A stretch of DNA of 64,000 nucleotides, taken from Rhynchopus euleeides (Eukaryota > Euglenozoa > Diplonemea > Diplonemida > Diplonemidae). The notes beneath the pieces were generated by a model, which was not told where the DNA came from, searched no databases, and saw only the letters and a program-made list of their open reading frames with translations. Below, in pieces: positions 29,783 through 38,955 of this stretch (positions are counted from its first letter, which is position 1; every line of letters starts with the position of its first letter). A program made the translations under genes and the position numbers. Location: positions 1,364,001 to 1,428,000 of the forward strand of contig OY723311.1 of assembly GCA_963210315.1 (NCBI GenBank), read 5' to 3'.

Positions 29783-30694
29783 CTGGGCCCCTGGGCTCCC
29801 CTCCTCGAGCGGCACCAGGTGCGCAGACCTGCACCGCCCGTCTCAGAGGAGGGGTACAACGACTTGCGGCACGAGACGTCGTCCTTCCTGGCGGGGTGCT
29901 ACCGGGAGAGTTCTCTCCGGGCGATGATCTCCGTGGAAGCTCGTGCCGCGCAGTTTTACGCAAATCTTTCTCCCCACGACCCCAACTTAGATCCCGAGAT
30001 GGCCTTCTTGATGTGGCTCAGGTCGCTCATGCAGCAGTCGAGGATCTCTCCCGCGAGTGCCAGGCAGTACCTGACGTACCACGCCATGGCGAAGATCTCC
30101 TCCGGCGAGGCGTTCCGGAGGGCAACCCTCCAAATACCCAGGGAGGAAAGACGGCAGCCGGAGACAGTGAACCCGAACAGGGTGTTCAACGTTGTTTTTC
30201 GCAAGCCGGTAAGCCTCCCGGCTGTGGCCCTCGCTCTGCAGTGGAGCACGGGGTGCCGGTGGAGCGACATGGAGAGGCTGCGGTGCCGGGATGTCAGCTT
30301 CCTGGACTCGGGCTACATCATGGTGGTGTTTGTGGGAGGAAAGACAGATCTCTCCCAGAAAGGACAGGCCCTCCTGCTACCCCCCACAGGCCGATACATC
30401 GGCCTCCTGCGCCACTGGATCACTCATCGGCAGCAAGTGTCCCCTCAAGGGACCTTGTTCCAGGGCCTGCAATATGCCCACTACAACACCTACCTGCGGG
30501 ACTCTCTATGCATCCTGTCCCACGGTATCCGGCGGAGTGCCCTGCAGGTTACCGCGGAGGCGGCGGGACAGCGTGCCGCCCAACACCTAGCTCGGCATCG
30601 GAACGCAGCTTCAACGGAACAGTATCTCCCGCCTCAACTATGGCAAGCGACTCTGGAGACGAAGGAAGCGACGCGGATCTTGCAGAGTCAGTAA
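29783..30694 (+). CDS. Tyrosine recombinase of the DIRS-order element
   Basis: The frame is in phase with gag and opens directly after its TGA. It has no ATG near its start; the first useful in-frame codon is a GTG at 29819. Readthrough of the UGA giving a Gag-recombinase fusion is therefore plausible. Counting from 29819, the catalytic set is complete: Arg147 (TGCRWSDMERL), Lys175 (GGKTDLS), His235-x-x-Arg238 (SHGIRRSAL), His260 (LARHRN) and the nucleophile Tyr269 (STEQYLPP). It should integrate circular cDNA by site-specific strand exchange. Its 3' end overlaps the reverse-transcriptase frame by 55 bases. Confidence 0.9.
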   Translation: MGPWAPLLERHQVRRPAPPVSEEGYNDLRHETSSFLAGCYRESSLRAMISVEARAAQFYANLSPHDPNLDPEMAFLMWLRSLMQQSRISPASARQYLTYHAMAKISSGEAFRRATLQIPREERRQPETVNPNRVFNVVFRKPVSLPAVALALQWSTGCRWSDMERLRCRDVSFLDSGYIMVVFVGGKTDLSQKGQALLLPPTGRYIGLLRHWITHRQQVSPQGTLFQGLQYAHYNTYLRDSLCILSHGIRRSALQVTAEAAGQRAAQHLARHRNAASTEQYLPPQLWQATLETKEATRILQSQ

Positions 30695-32274
30695 GTGATT
30701 CCGGTGATTCCCTGGCATCAGTGCACAGCCTGTATCGAAGTTCTCCTTTTCGCATGTACCTGAAGTACTACGACTACGCCTCTGCCTGGGTGGACTCGCG
30801 CTTCTCCGCTGCCCCCCGGGCTTCCTACGAAGGAATTATCTCAGAGGCTACCCCAGGCACCATCTACATTGTGCAGCTGCTGAGGGACTTCCCAGCCCTG
30901 GGGGAGAACTTTCGATGGTTTACTGATGCAGACTTCCTCTACAGGCTCATCGATCAGGGTTTGAAGCCGCGGCCGGGCCCCCTGAACACGAAGATCTTAC
31001 CACATGTGGGGCGCCTCGACAGCCTCGGGATCACAGAGTCCTCCCCCAAGGCGGATTCCAGTGTGACCTGGTACCAGGGCGTCTTCTGCGTGCCGAAGAA
31101 GGCGGCGGGTTCCCTCAGGTTCATCATGTCCTGCCGAGCCATCAACAGTGCTCTTGACATGACTTCCCTTCCACGCTGCCATCTGCCGTCGTACAGCGAG
31201 ATCCTCGCCACCGTCTTCGGGGCTTCCCTGGTGATGCAGTTTGACTTTAAGAGTTTCTTCTTTCAGTTCGGCTTGCCGATGGATGTGCGCTCATACTTTG
31301 CCTTCAGGGCATGCCGCCTTCACCGACGTATGACTCGACTCCCTATGGGCTACGCACCAGCTCCCCAGGCCGCACAAGCGCTGACAAGTGCACTCATACA
31401 GAAGAGCTGCACAGGGACGAATGCGCAGGGCCTGGCGTGGATAGACAACGCCATTTTTTGCGGCGACAGTGTGAGCCTGGCGAGGGTGCATCAAGCGTTC
31501 AAGCAGCTGTGCGAGAAGTACAACGTGGTGATCGGCGACTACGAGGCCCCTGCTGCTTACACCACTCTCCTCGGGATTGAGGTTGACTTGCGTCAACGGC
31601 GGTGGCGCATGGACCCGACGTGGGTGATGAAGACCCTTCCCGCTGCTCAGAACCTGCTGTCCACCGGTCAGGGTACCCTGCGTACCTGGTGGCGTATCTG
31701 CGGGGCATTCTTGTGGAGATACCACGCGCTCCGTCTCCCGCTGCATGGCGCCTTGACGATACTCACCTGGATGTCTCAGACCTCTCGGCTGCATCTGCCA
31801 TGGGATGCTCCTTACGTGATGGGGGACAGAGTCTGTCGGGCTCTACAGTTACAGGCTGACGCACTGGCGCGAAACGACTGGCAGTCGTGGGTGGTGCGGG
31901 AGCGTCTGGTGGTCCAGGTGGTCTGTGATGCGAGCCTATCAGGCTGGGCCGTGGTCCAGGAGGACCTCCGCCCTCTCTATGGCGCCTTCTGGGGCGAGCT
32001 TGCAGCTGCGACAATATTCCTGAAAGAGTTGTTTGCGGCCTACAAGGCTGTCTCTACGATTTGTAGCAGGCCCCGCTGGAGGGGTTATCACATCATACTC
32101 TTCAGCGACAACCAAGCGGTGATTGGGGCTATTCGCAAGGGTGTGTCCCATGTTGAGGGTGCGCAACGCTGGCTGAACGACATTCAGTACTGCCTAGAGC
32201 GCCATGACTGCAGCCTCGAGCCGGAGTACGTTAGAACGTGCGAGAACATCGCTGACCAGTACACAAGGCTCTAA
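30640..32274 (+). CDS. Reverse transcriptase / RNase H of the DIRS-order element
   Basis: 544 residues from the ATG at 30640. The frame is open back to an ATG at 29779 that overlaps the gag stop (ATGA), which would give 831 residues, the first 287 overprinting the recombinase. RT landmarks: VFCVPKKAAGSLRFIMSCRA (fingers), motif A MQFDFKSFFFQFGL, motif B LPMGYAPAPQAAQALT, and motif C as AWIDNAIFCG, where the usual YxDD is WIDN. RNase H landmarks: VVCDASLSGWAVV, a Glu in FLKELFAAYKA, LFSDNQAVIGAIRKG, and ENIADQYTRL at the C terminus, so the four acidic residues are present. No methyltransferase domain was seen. It copies element RNA into DNA. Confidence 0.88.
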   Translation: MASDSGDEGSDADLAESVSDSGDSLASVHSLYRSSPFRMYLKYYDYASAWVDSRFSAAPRASYEGIISEATPGTIYIVQLLRDFPALGENFRWFTDADFLYRLIDQGLKPRPGPLNTKILPHVGRLDSLGITESSPKADSSVTWYQGVFCVPKKAAGSLRFIMSCRAINSALDMTSLPRCHLPSYSEILATVFGASLVMQFDFKSFFFQFGLPMDVRSYFAFRACRLHRRMTRLPMGYAPAPQAAQALTSALIQKSCTGTNAQGLAWIDNAIFCGDSVSLARVHQAFKQLCEKYNVVIGDYEAPAAYTTLLGIEVDLRQRRWRMDPTWVMKTLPAAQNLLSTGQGTLRTWWRICGAFLWRYHALRLPLHGALTILTWMSQTSRLHLPWDAPYVMGDRVCRALQLQADALARNDWQSWVVRERLVVQVVCDASLSGWAVVQEDLRPLYGAFWGELAAATIFLKELFAAYKAVSTICSRPRWRGYHIILFSDNQAVIGAIRKGVSHVEGAQRWLNDIQYCLERHDCSLEPEYVRTCENIADQYTRL

Positions 32275-32355
32275 GGGCGTGAATGAAAAAGGGGAGGGGG
32301 GGCGCGGAAGTTGTAAAATAAAGACCGTTCGTACAAACAAAGAACGCAACTCCAA

Positions 32356-33059
32356 GGGGGCCTTCGCTCTGGAGTGAGAAAAGTGAGAAAAAGTGAGCCC
32401 AAAAATGGAAAAAATGGCAAAAAAAAAGAGTGTGGGGAGTTGGGTCCAGTTTAGCAAAGTTGTCATATTTCTCGGGTGTTTTCTGAATGGGGACACCCGA
32501 AGAACCCCATGACGTGGTCATGACATGTCGCGATCTGCAAAATTGATCTTCACCTGACCGTGAAGACCGGAGGTGGTGAACACAGTGTTATTACGCAAGC
32601 ACTTTAGTGACGTCCCCACAGTCCAGCGGGATCCGGTGTGCCAGGTGGGGGGAGGCGTCGTGGCCTTGGGACACCAGGTCAGGTGCGTGTTCCCCGTTGA
32701 GGGGAATTCCAAAGAAGACGTGCGGGTTCCCTTGGTATTTTGAGCGTCTCATTGTTCCAGGTAGACCGATGCCCCTCCGGCTAAATTGGCCAGGTTGGCG
32801 AGGCTTTCATGGCGTGTTAGCACTACACACCACTTCATCAGGTTTTTGGTTCCCATGGCGACACCCTCTTCGTCTAGGGTGAGCCTGTAGTGGAGGCAAT
32901 CTACCTGCGCAGAAATGTCTAGTGCTGTCGAGACCCCACGGGAGGCAGCGACAGGGGCAGCGAGGAAAACGCTATTACCTGGGATCCCCCGTGTTTAAGC
33001 CCCCCCTGGGGGGTCTGGCAAGGGGGGGCTTAACCACAGGGGGCCTCAAGTTGTCAATA
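32356..33059. other. Spacer with an imperfect hairpin
   Basis: Starts with GGGGGCCTTCGCTCTG, the inverted form of the motif beside the second retrotransposon copy. Poly-A segments lie near 32417. An imperfect hairpin at 32984-33043 pairs CCCCGTGTTTAAGCCCCCC with GGGGGGGCTTAACCACAGGG. No gene. Confidence 0.45.
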
Positions 33060-33761
33060 CCACCGCGATGAGCCCGATGACCTGAGGGCCATCCTCCAGC
33101 ACCCCGTCGAGGGGCGCTGCACCTTCACCCCCTCGCGAGCGGCTCATGAAAGCGATACAGGAGACGGGCGCTGTACGACGAGGCCGTACGGCTGGGGAAG
33201 AACCCAGTTCCGGAGGGGTTCATCCCCGAGGCGATGAAACGCCTAGTCGGGCGTGAGCTACGGGACTGGGCGGGCCTGGGCGGAGATGCGGGTCGAGACA
33301 GGTGGCAGCCCTGCACCTGGCCGCACAAGCTCTGGGGTTTGCGACGATCCGGCTGCAGGGACCGCGGCGTCGATCCAGCAGCCTGCACGAGGTGTAGCCA
33401 TGCGGCACCGCCTAGCCCTCCCATCCGGGGCCCCCCTCCAGCGCGCGCAGTTGCATCGGGGGGACGCGGAGCTGGTGAAGCAGCTCGCGGAGGCCTGCGT
33501 CAGGAAGAAGCGTGACGATGGCGAGTTCTGCGAAGCAAGAGCGCATCAGGTGGCTGCAGGAGGACCTGTGCCAGATCGACGAGAGCACCATCCGCCGCTA
33601 CATCCCCATGCACCGTTTGAAGGAGGAGTTCCTGCGAAGAGCGATGCCCGGGACGCTGTGGAGCAGCTCCAGGCAAGGCTTCAATTTGAGGAACCGCCAT
33701 AAACATCCGCCCCCCCCCCCCCCCCCCCCGGGCCCCCCCCCCTCCTGCGCCCCCAACCTGT

Positions 33762-33830
33762 GAACAGACGTTCACTACCGTGGCCTCCGGCGGCTGGGGG
33801 GCTCCGCCCCCCAGACCCCCCTGTGGCGTG
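33762..33830 (+). repeat. Dispersed CTCCGGCGGCTGGGGGGC repeat, copy 1
   Basis: A motif of about 65 bases running GAACAGACGTTCACTACCG, then TGGCCTCCGGCGGCTGGGGG, then CCCCCCAGACCCCCCTGTGGC. A shorter copy lies at 33997-34045 and two inverted copies at 37600-37658 and 37766-37833. The inner GGGGGGC/GCCCCCC arms can pair. Probably a small non-autonomous element. Confidence 0.6.
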
Positions 33831-34261
33831 TCCTTGCGCGACAATTTATCGTCACATCGGGTAGGGCCCGGGCTACCCAGGATGCAGCCCAATTCACACC
33901 GAATCTGCGCCCGCCGTATTGCAATTTGGGTTAGCGTGCTGGCATCGCAGCTTGGCCCCGAGGGACCATACCGTGAGTAACCGCGCCCGCCAGGAATAAA
34001 TGTTCACTCCCATGGCCTCCGGCAGCTGGGCCCCAGACCCCCCTGTCCAGCAGGGACAGGCACCCCGTTTGAAAGGCAGCCTACTGGCTCCTGCGTGTCA
34101 TTTGAACATGATGCACAATGTGCGAAGTGACGCAAGAGTTCACGCGCCTATTTCAGGGGGGGGTGCAAGCCGCTGTCGATGCCACGTCATCGTCCGCCAA
34201 GCTATACCCCCAACTCGTCAATCATGGGGGAGGTCCTGCACCCCCAAGGAAGATAAGGATA

Positions 34262-34350
34262 AACCCCCACCCCCAGCCCCGCGACCCCACCCCGCGCTTC
34301 GCGCGGGGTGGGGGTGGGGTCGCGGGGCCGCGCTTCGCGCGGCCCCCCGC
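34262..34350. repeat. GC-rich double hairpin
   Basis: CCCCGCGACCCCACCCCGCG pairs with the following CGCGGGGTGGGGGTGGGGTC around a CTTCG loop, and a second hairpin GGGGCCGCG-CTTCG-CGCGGCCCC follows at once. Both loops are CTTCG-like, as in very stable RNA tetraloop stems. Function unknown. Confidence 0.6.
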
Positions 34351-34863
34351 GCAACAGTGCCAGCAGGGGATGTGCTGTCCTGGCGCTGGACGCGGAGGGC
34401 GGTGGGGGCGCCGGGGGGAGGTGGCGACTGGCCGATGGCCAGGGGTGCTGCGCGTTCCCGCGCGCTCAAAAAACGATGCGCAAGGGGGCTGGTAAAGTGT
34501 GGGCGCGAACCCGACCCGGGAGGCGCGCGTACTGGGGACAACTGCCGAGGCGGGCCGAGCGGGGTGTGGTCCAAAGCTGGCGGCACGCGAGAGGGACTGA
34601 CTGGGCGACGGGAGGGGAAGGAGTTGGGGCGGGCAGCTGCAACGCGAGGCGCAGTCGGAATTGGTGCACACCTTCGAGGTCACCGAAAAGGCTGCCGCGG
34701 GGCGGGAGCGGATCACCGACGCGTTTGTTGACTTCTGGCACGGGATCCAGGGCGGCTGCCTGTCACGAAGTAGTCTGCCGGCTGTTCCTGTGGAAGCTCA
34801 GCGGGGACACCGGCGGCGACTACGCCGGAAAGCTGGTGACAGTGCTGCACGGGCATGAAGGGT

Positions 34864-35164
34864 AAAGGGGGTCCGAACGAGACGGAGGAGCACAGCGCAG
34901 GGGCGCGGTAGAGATGTGTGTGACGAGGGCGCGGGTGTCAAAGCTGTGCTTCCTGAGTGGCGGAGCTGGCGGAGGTAGGCACTGGTAGGCGTGAGGCGAC
35001 GGCGGGCCGGACGACGCCGTCGAAACCCCGGGATACCTCCCTCGAGGTGGCGACGGGCAACGGGACGGAAGCCTCAGTTGGTTGCAGCAGGAGGGACGGA
35101 GCACTGCGATCGCCGAAAAGCCACTTCGTGACTGCGACGGAGTGGGGGAGGAAGGCGGCCTGGG
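34864..35164. other. Spacer before the satellite array
   Basis: G-rich DNA without a supported gene. The last bases (GCCTGGGGGTATGACACAGTG) already form a variant satellite unit. Confidence 0.4.
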
Positions 35165-37268
35165 GGTATGACACAGTGTGCTAGAAGCCTGGGGGGGCAT
35201 GACACAGTGTGCTGGAAGCCTGGGGGGGCATGACACAGTGTGCTAGAAGCCTGGGGGGGCATGACACAGTGTGCTGGAAGCCTGGGGGGGCATGACACAG
35301 TGTGCTGGAAGCCTGGGGGGGCATGACACAGTGTGCTAGAAGCCTGGGGGGGCATGACACACCGTGCTGGAAGCCTGGGGGGGCATGACACAGTGTGCTG
35401 GAAGCCTGGGGGGGCATGACACAGTGTGTTAGAAGCCTGGGGGGGCATGACACAGTGTGCTAGAAGCCTGGGGGGGCATGACACAGTGTGCTGGAAGCCT
35501 GGGGGGGCATGACACAGTGTGCTAGAAGCCTGGGGGGGCATGACACAGTGTGTTAGAAGCCTGGGGGGGCATGACACAGTGTGCTGGAAGCCTGGGGGGG
35601 CATGACACAGTGTGCTAGAAGCCTGGGGGGGCATGACACAGTGTGTTAGAAGCCTGGGGGGGCATGACACAGTGTGCTGGAAGCCTGGGGGGGCATGACA
35701 CACTGTGCTGGAAGCCTGGGGGGGCATGACACAGTGTGCTAGAAGCCTGGGGGGAGCCTGGGGGGGCATGACACACTGTGCTGGAAGCCTGGGGGGGCAT
35801 GACACAGTGTGTTAGAAGCCTGGGGGGGCATGACACAGTGTGCTGGAAGCCTGGGGGGGCATGACACAGTGTGCTAGAAGCCTGGGGGGGCATGACACAG
35901 TGTGCTAGAAGCCTGGGGGGGCATGACACAGTGTGCTGGAAGCCTGGGGGGGCATGACACAGTGTGTTAGAAGCCTGGGGGGGCATGACACAGTGTGCTG
36001 GAAGCCTGGGGGGGCATGACACAGTGTGCTAGAAGCCTGGGGGGGCATGACACAGTGTGTTAGAAGCCTGGGGGGGCATGACACAGTGTGCTGGAAGCCT
36101 GGGGGGGCATGACACACTGTGCTGGAAGCCTGGGGGGGCATGACACAGTGTGCTAGAAGCCTGGGGGGAGCCTGGGGGGGCATGACACACTGTGCTGGAA
36201 GCCTGGGGGGGCATGACACAGTGTGCTGGAAGCCTGGGGGGGCATGACACAGTGTGCTGGAAGCCTGGGGGGGCATGACACAGTGTGTTAGAAGCCTGGG
36301 GGGGCATGACACAGTGTGTTAGAAGCCTGGGGGGGCATGACACAGTGTGCTAGAAGCCTGGGGGGGCATGACACAGTGTGCTGGAAGCCTGGGGGGGCAT
36401 GACACAGTGTGCTAGAAGCCTGGGGGGGCATGACACAGTGTGTTAGAAGCCTGGGGGGGCATGACACAGTGTGCTGGAAGCCTGGGGGGGCATGACACAG
36501 TGTGCTAGAAGCCTGGGGGGGCATGACACAGTGTGTTAGAAGCCTGGGGGGGCATGACACAGTGTGCTGGAAGCCTGGGGGGGCATGACACACTGTGCTG
36601 GAAGCCTGGGGGGGCATGACACAGTGTGCTAGAAGCCTGGGGGGGCATGACACAGTGTGTTAGAAGCCTGGGGGGAGCCTGGGGGGGCATGACACACTGT
36701 GCTGGAAGCCTGGGGGGGCATGACACAGTGTGCTAGAAGCCTGGGGGGGCATGACACAGTGTGCTGGAAGCCTGGGGGGGCATGACACAGTGTGCTGGAA
36801 GCCTGGGGGGGCATGACACAGTGTGCTGGAAGCCTGGGGGGGCATGACACAGTGTGTTAGAAGCCTGGGGGGAGCCTGGGGGGGCATGACACACTGTGCT
36901 GGAAGCCTGGGGGGGCATGACACAGTGTGCTAGAAGCCTGGGGGGGCATGACACAGTGTGCTGGAAGCCTGGGGGGGCATGACACAGTGTGCTAGAAGCC
37001 TGGGGGGGCATGACACAGTGTGCTAGAAGCCTGGGGGGGCATGACACAGTGTGTTAGAAGCCTGGGGGGGCATGACACAGTGTGCTGGAAGCCTGGGGGG
37101 GCATGACACAGTGTCCTAGAAGCCTGGGGGGGCATGACACACTGTGCTGGAAGCCTGGGGGGGCATGACACAGTGTGCTAGAAGCCTGGGGGGGCATGAC
37201 ACAGTGTGTTAGAAGCCTGGGGGGGCATGACACAGTGTGCTAGAAGCCTGGGGGGGCATGACACAGTG
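35165..37268 (+). repeat. 31-bp satellite array 1 (about 68 units)
   Basis: Head-to-tail units of 31 bases: GCCTGGGGGGGCATGACACA followed by GTGTGCTAGAA. Variants at fixed places are CTGG/CTAG/TTAG and CACTGTG/CAGTGTG. Near 35752, 36170, 36670 and 36867 a partial duplicate GGGGGGAGCCTGGGGGGGC inserts 11 bases, hinting at higher-order blocks. Because 31 is not a multiple of 3 and the - strand unit has no stop, the - strand is open in all three frames, so the long Cys/Pro/His-rich frames there are artefacts. Confidence 0.95.
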
Positions 37269-37599
37269 CAGGCCTGTCGCTAACTTTTCGATTTTGGAGA
37301 TTTGGTGGGTTGACGCTCCTGTTTTGGGGGGGGATCAGGGGGGAAAACACTAGGGGTCAATTTTTCTCGCGCGCGCTTCGCGCGCGCTCGTGTTGTTGCC
37401 AATTTTTCCCATCGGTGGACCACTAGGTGGGCACAGTGTGAGGCGCTGGGTTCCTTCCGTGGTTCCTCTCCCGCTCGCGCCGTCGGGTGCCGGAGGAAAC
37501 CAAAAAATGGCTTTCGGGACCATGATTTCGACGCTGCCCCCTGATATGTCACGGCCGTCAAAGCGCAAGGACTTGGTTACTAGACGGGCACGCGAGATG

Positions 37600-37658
37600 G
37601 GGGGTCTGGGGGGCAGGGCCCCCCAGCCGCCGGAGGCCACGGTAGTGAGCATCTGTTC
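37600..37658 (-). repeat. Dispersed CTCCGGCGGCTGGGGGGC repeat, copy 3
   Basis: Inverted relative to 33762. Reads GGGGTCTGGGGGGCAGGGCC through GGCCACGGTAGTGAGCATCT. The same 60 bases recur at 37766. Confidence 0.6.
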
Positions 37659-37765
37659 ATTGTGGGCGTACAGATTCTGTGTGAGTTGGCTGCGTCCTCC
37701 TGAGGCTACTGGAGTGGGTGGATTCCCTGACCCGGTGGGAATCGAATGACTTGAGTACGAGACAT

Positions 37766-37833
37766 ACGCCACAGGGGGGTCTGGGGGGCGGAGCCCCCCA
37801 GCCGCCGGAGGCCACGGTAGTGAGCATCTGTTC
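37766..37833 (-). repeat. Dispersed CTCCGGCGGCTGGGGGGC repeat, copy 4
   Basis: Inverted copy preceded by GAGACATACGCCACAGGGGG. The CGCCACAG side matches the CTGTGGCGTGT that follows copy 1 at 33830, which extends the conserved unit past 70 bases. Confidence 0.6.
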
Positions 37834-37854
37834 CTGCAAAACCATACTCTCTTC

Positions 37855-38131
37855 GACGTCGACCCAGTGAAAGTGGGTTGACGCTTGGTCGACGCTTGGT
37901 GAGCGTCGACCCAGTGTAACCGGGCCAACGCTAGGTTAGCGTCGACCCAGTGTAATAAATGGGTTGACGCTTGGTCCAGGCTTGAATGGCAACCCAGTTC
38001 CACTAGGTCGACGCTCCAAGCCTCGACCAAGCGTCAACCCAGTCCACTGGGTCGACGCTGGGTCGACGCTTAGCAATTATTATGGGGGGGGAAACCCAAA
38101 ATCACTGGGTCGACGGTCGACGCTTAGCGAC
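37855..38131. repeat. GTCGACGCTTGG inverted/direct repeat cluster
   Basis: At least ten copies of GTCGACGCT(T/G)GG or its complement, mixed in both orientations and combined with ACCCAGTG / CACTGGGT. It can form many alternative stems. No coding content. Confidence 0.75.
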
Positions 38132-38137
38132 ATGCCT

Positions 38138-38823
38138 GGACACAGTGTGTTAGAAGCCTGGGGGGGCATGACACACTGTGCTGGAAGCCTGGGGGGGCAT
38201 GACACAGTGTGCTAGAAGCCTGGGGGGGCATGACACAGTGTGTTAGAAGCCTGGGGGGGCATGACACAGTGTGCTAGAAGCCTGGGGGGGCATGACACAG
38301 TGTGTTAGAAGCCTGGGGGGAGCCTGGGGGGGCATGACACAGTGTGCTGGAAGCCTGGGGGGGCATGACACACTGTGCTGGAAGCCTGGGGGGGCATGAC
38401 ACAGTGTGCTAGAAGCCTGGGGGGGCATGACACAGTGTGTTAGAAGCCTGGGGGGAGCCTGGGGGGGCATGACACACTGTGCTGGAAGCCTGGGGGGGCA
38501 TGACACAGTGTGCTAGAAGCCTGGGGGGGCATGACACAGTGTGCTGGAAGCCTGGGGGGGCATGACACCGTGTGCTGGAAGCCTGGGGGGGCATGACACA
38601 GTGTGTTAGAAGCCTGGGGGGGCATGACACACTGTGCTGGAAGCCTGGGGGGGCATGACACAGTGTGCTGGAAGCCTGGGGGGGCATGACACAGTGTCCT
38701 AGAAGCCTGGGGGGGCATGACACACTGTGCTGGAAGCCTGGGGGGGCATGACACAGTGTGCTGGAAGCCTGGGGGGGCATGACACACTGTGCTGGAAGCC
38801 TGGGGGGGCATGACACAGTGTGT
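38138..38823 (+). repeat. 31-bp satellite array 2 (about 22 units)
   Basis: Same unit, orientation and variants as array 1, including the GGGGGGAGCCTGGGGGGGC insert at about 38318 and 38453. The block at 37270-38137 interrupts what may once have been one array. The array ends abruptly at AAGGACCACGTGGG. Confidence 0.95.
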
Positions 38824-38955
38824 AAGGACCACGTGGGAGTATGTCACTTTGGAGCCAGTTTTGTGTGGAACCCAATTTTTTCACCTCTGCCAGGAATTTC
38901 TTTTCGAGATTTTTCGCAAATTTTGCATTGTCCCCAACACCCCTGTGTCACGGGA

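Larger units (their letters stand above)
28128..32355 (+). mobile_element. DIRS-order tyrosine-recombinase retrotransposon, apparently full length
   Basis: About 4.2 kb. Order: left region, gag-like frame, tyrosine recombinase, reverse transcriptase/RNase H, right region. The left boundary (TTTTTTGGAAG) and right boundary (GCAACTCCAA) are set by comparison with the deleted copy at 39102-40045. ACCGTTCGTACAAACAAA occurs near both ends (28208-28225 and 32324-32341), as expected for the split direct repeats of PAT/Ngaro-like members. No integrase (DDE) or LTR is present. The ~98% match (by eye) to the second copy argues for recent movement. Confidence 0.88.
33060..34863 (+). pseudogene. Decayed coding region with several frame breaks
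   Basis: Plus-strand protein-like pieces in different phases: DEPDDLRAILQHPVEGRCTF (33065-), LYDEAVRLGKNPVPEGFIPE (33170-), GDAELVKQLAEACVRKKRDD (33460-), QERIRWLQEDLCQIDESTIR (33535-), CEVTQEFTRLFQGGVQAAVD (34120-) and HTFEVTEKAAAGRERITDAF (34660-), ending VTVLHGHEG at about 34860. Short frameshifts and inserted GC-rich hairpins and repeats (33700-34060, 34260-34350) break it. No family recognised. Confidence 0.45.
37270..38137. other. Interval between the satellite arrays
   Basis: Contains a CGCGCGCTTCGCGCGCG hairpin near 37370-37390, two inverted CTCCGGCGGC repeats (37600-37658, 37766-37833) and the GTCGACGCTTGG cluster (37855-38131). A 119-codon frame at 37390-37749 runs across the repeats and is not supported. 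Confidence 0.5.

Noticed and set aside
29779-30639. N-terminal 287 codons of the long RT frame as a separate protein domain
   Set aside because: Overprints the recombinase in another phase; translation is Arg/Gly/Pro-rich as expected for a shadow frame. Kept only as a possible leader in the findings.
35074-38847. Many Cys/Pro/His-rich - strand frames, up to 243 codons
   Set aside because: Translations of the 31-bp satellite, which lacks - strand stops in every frame.
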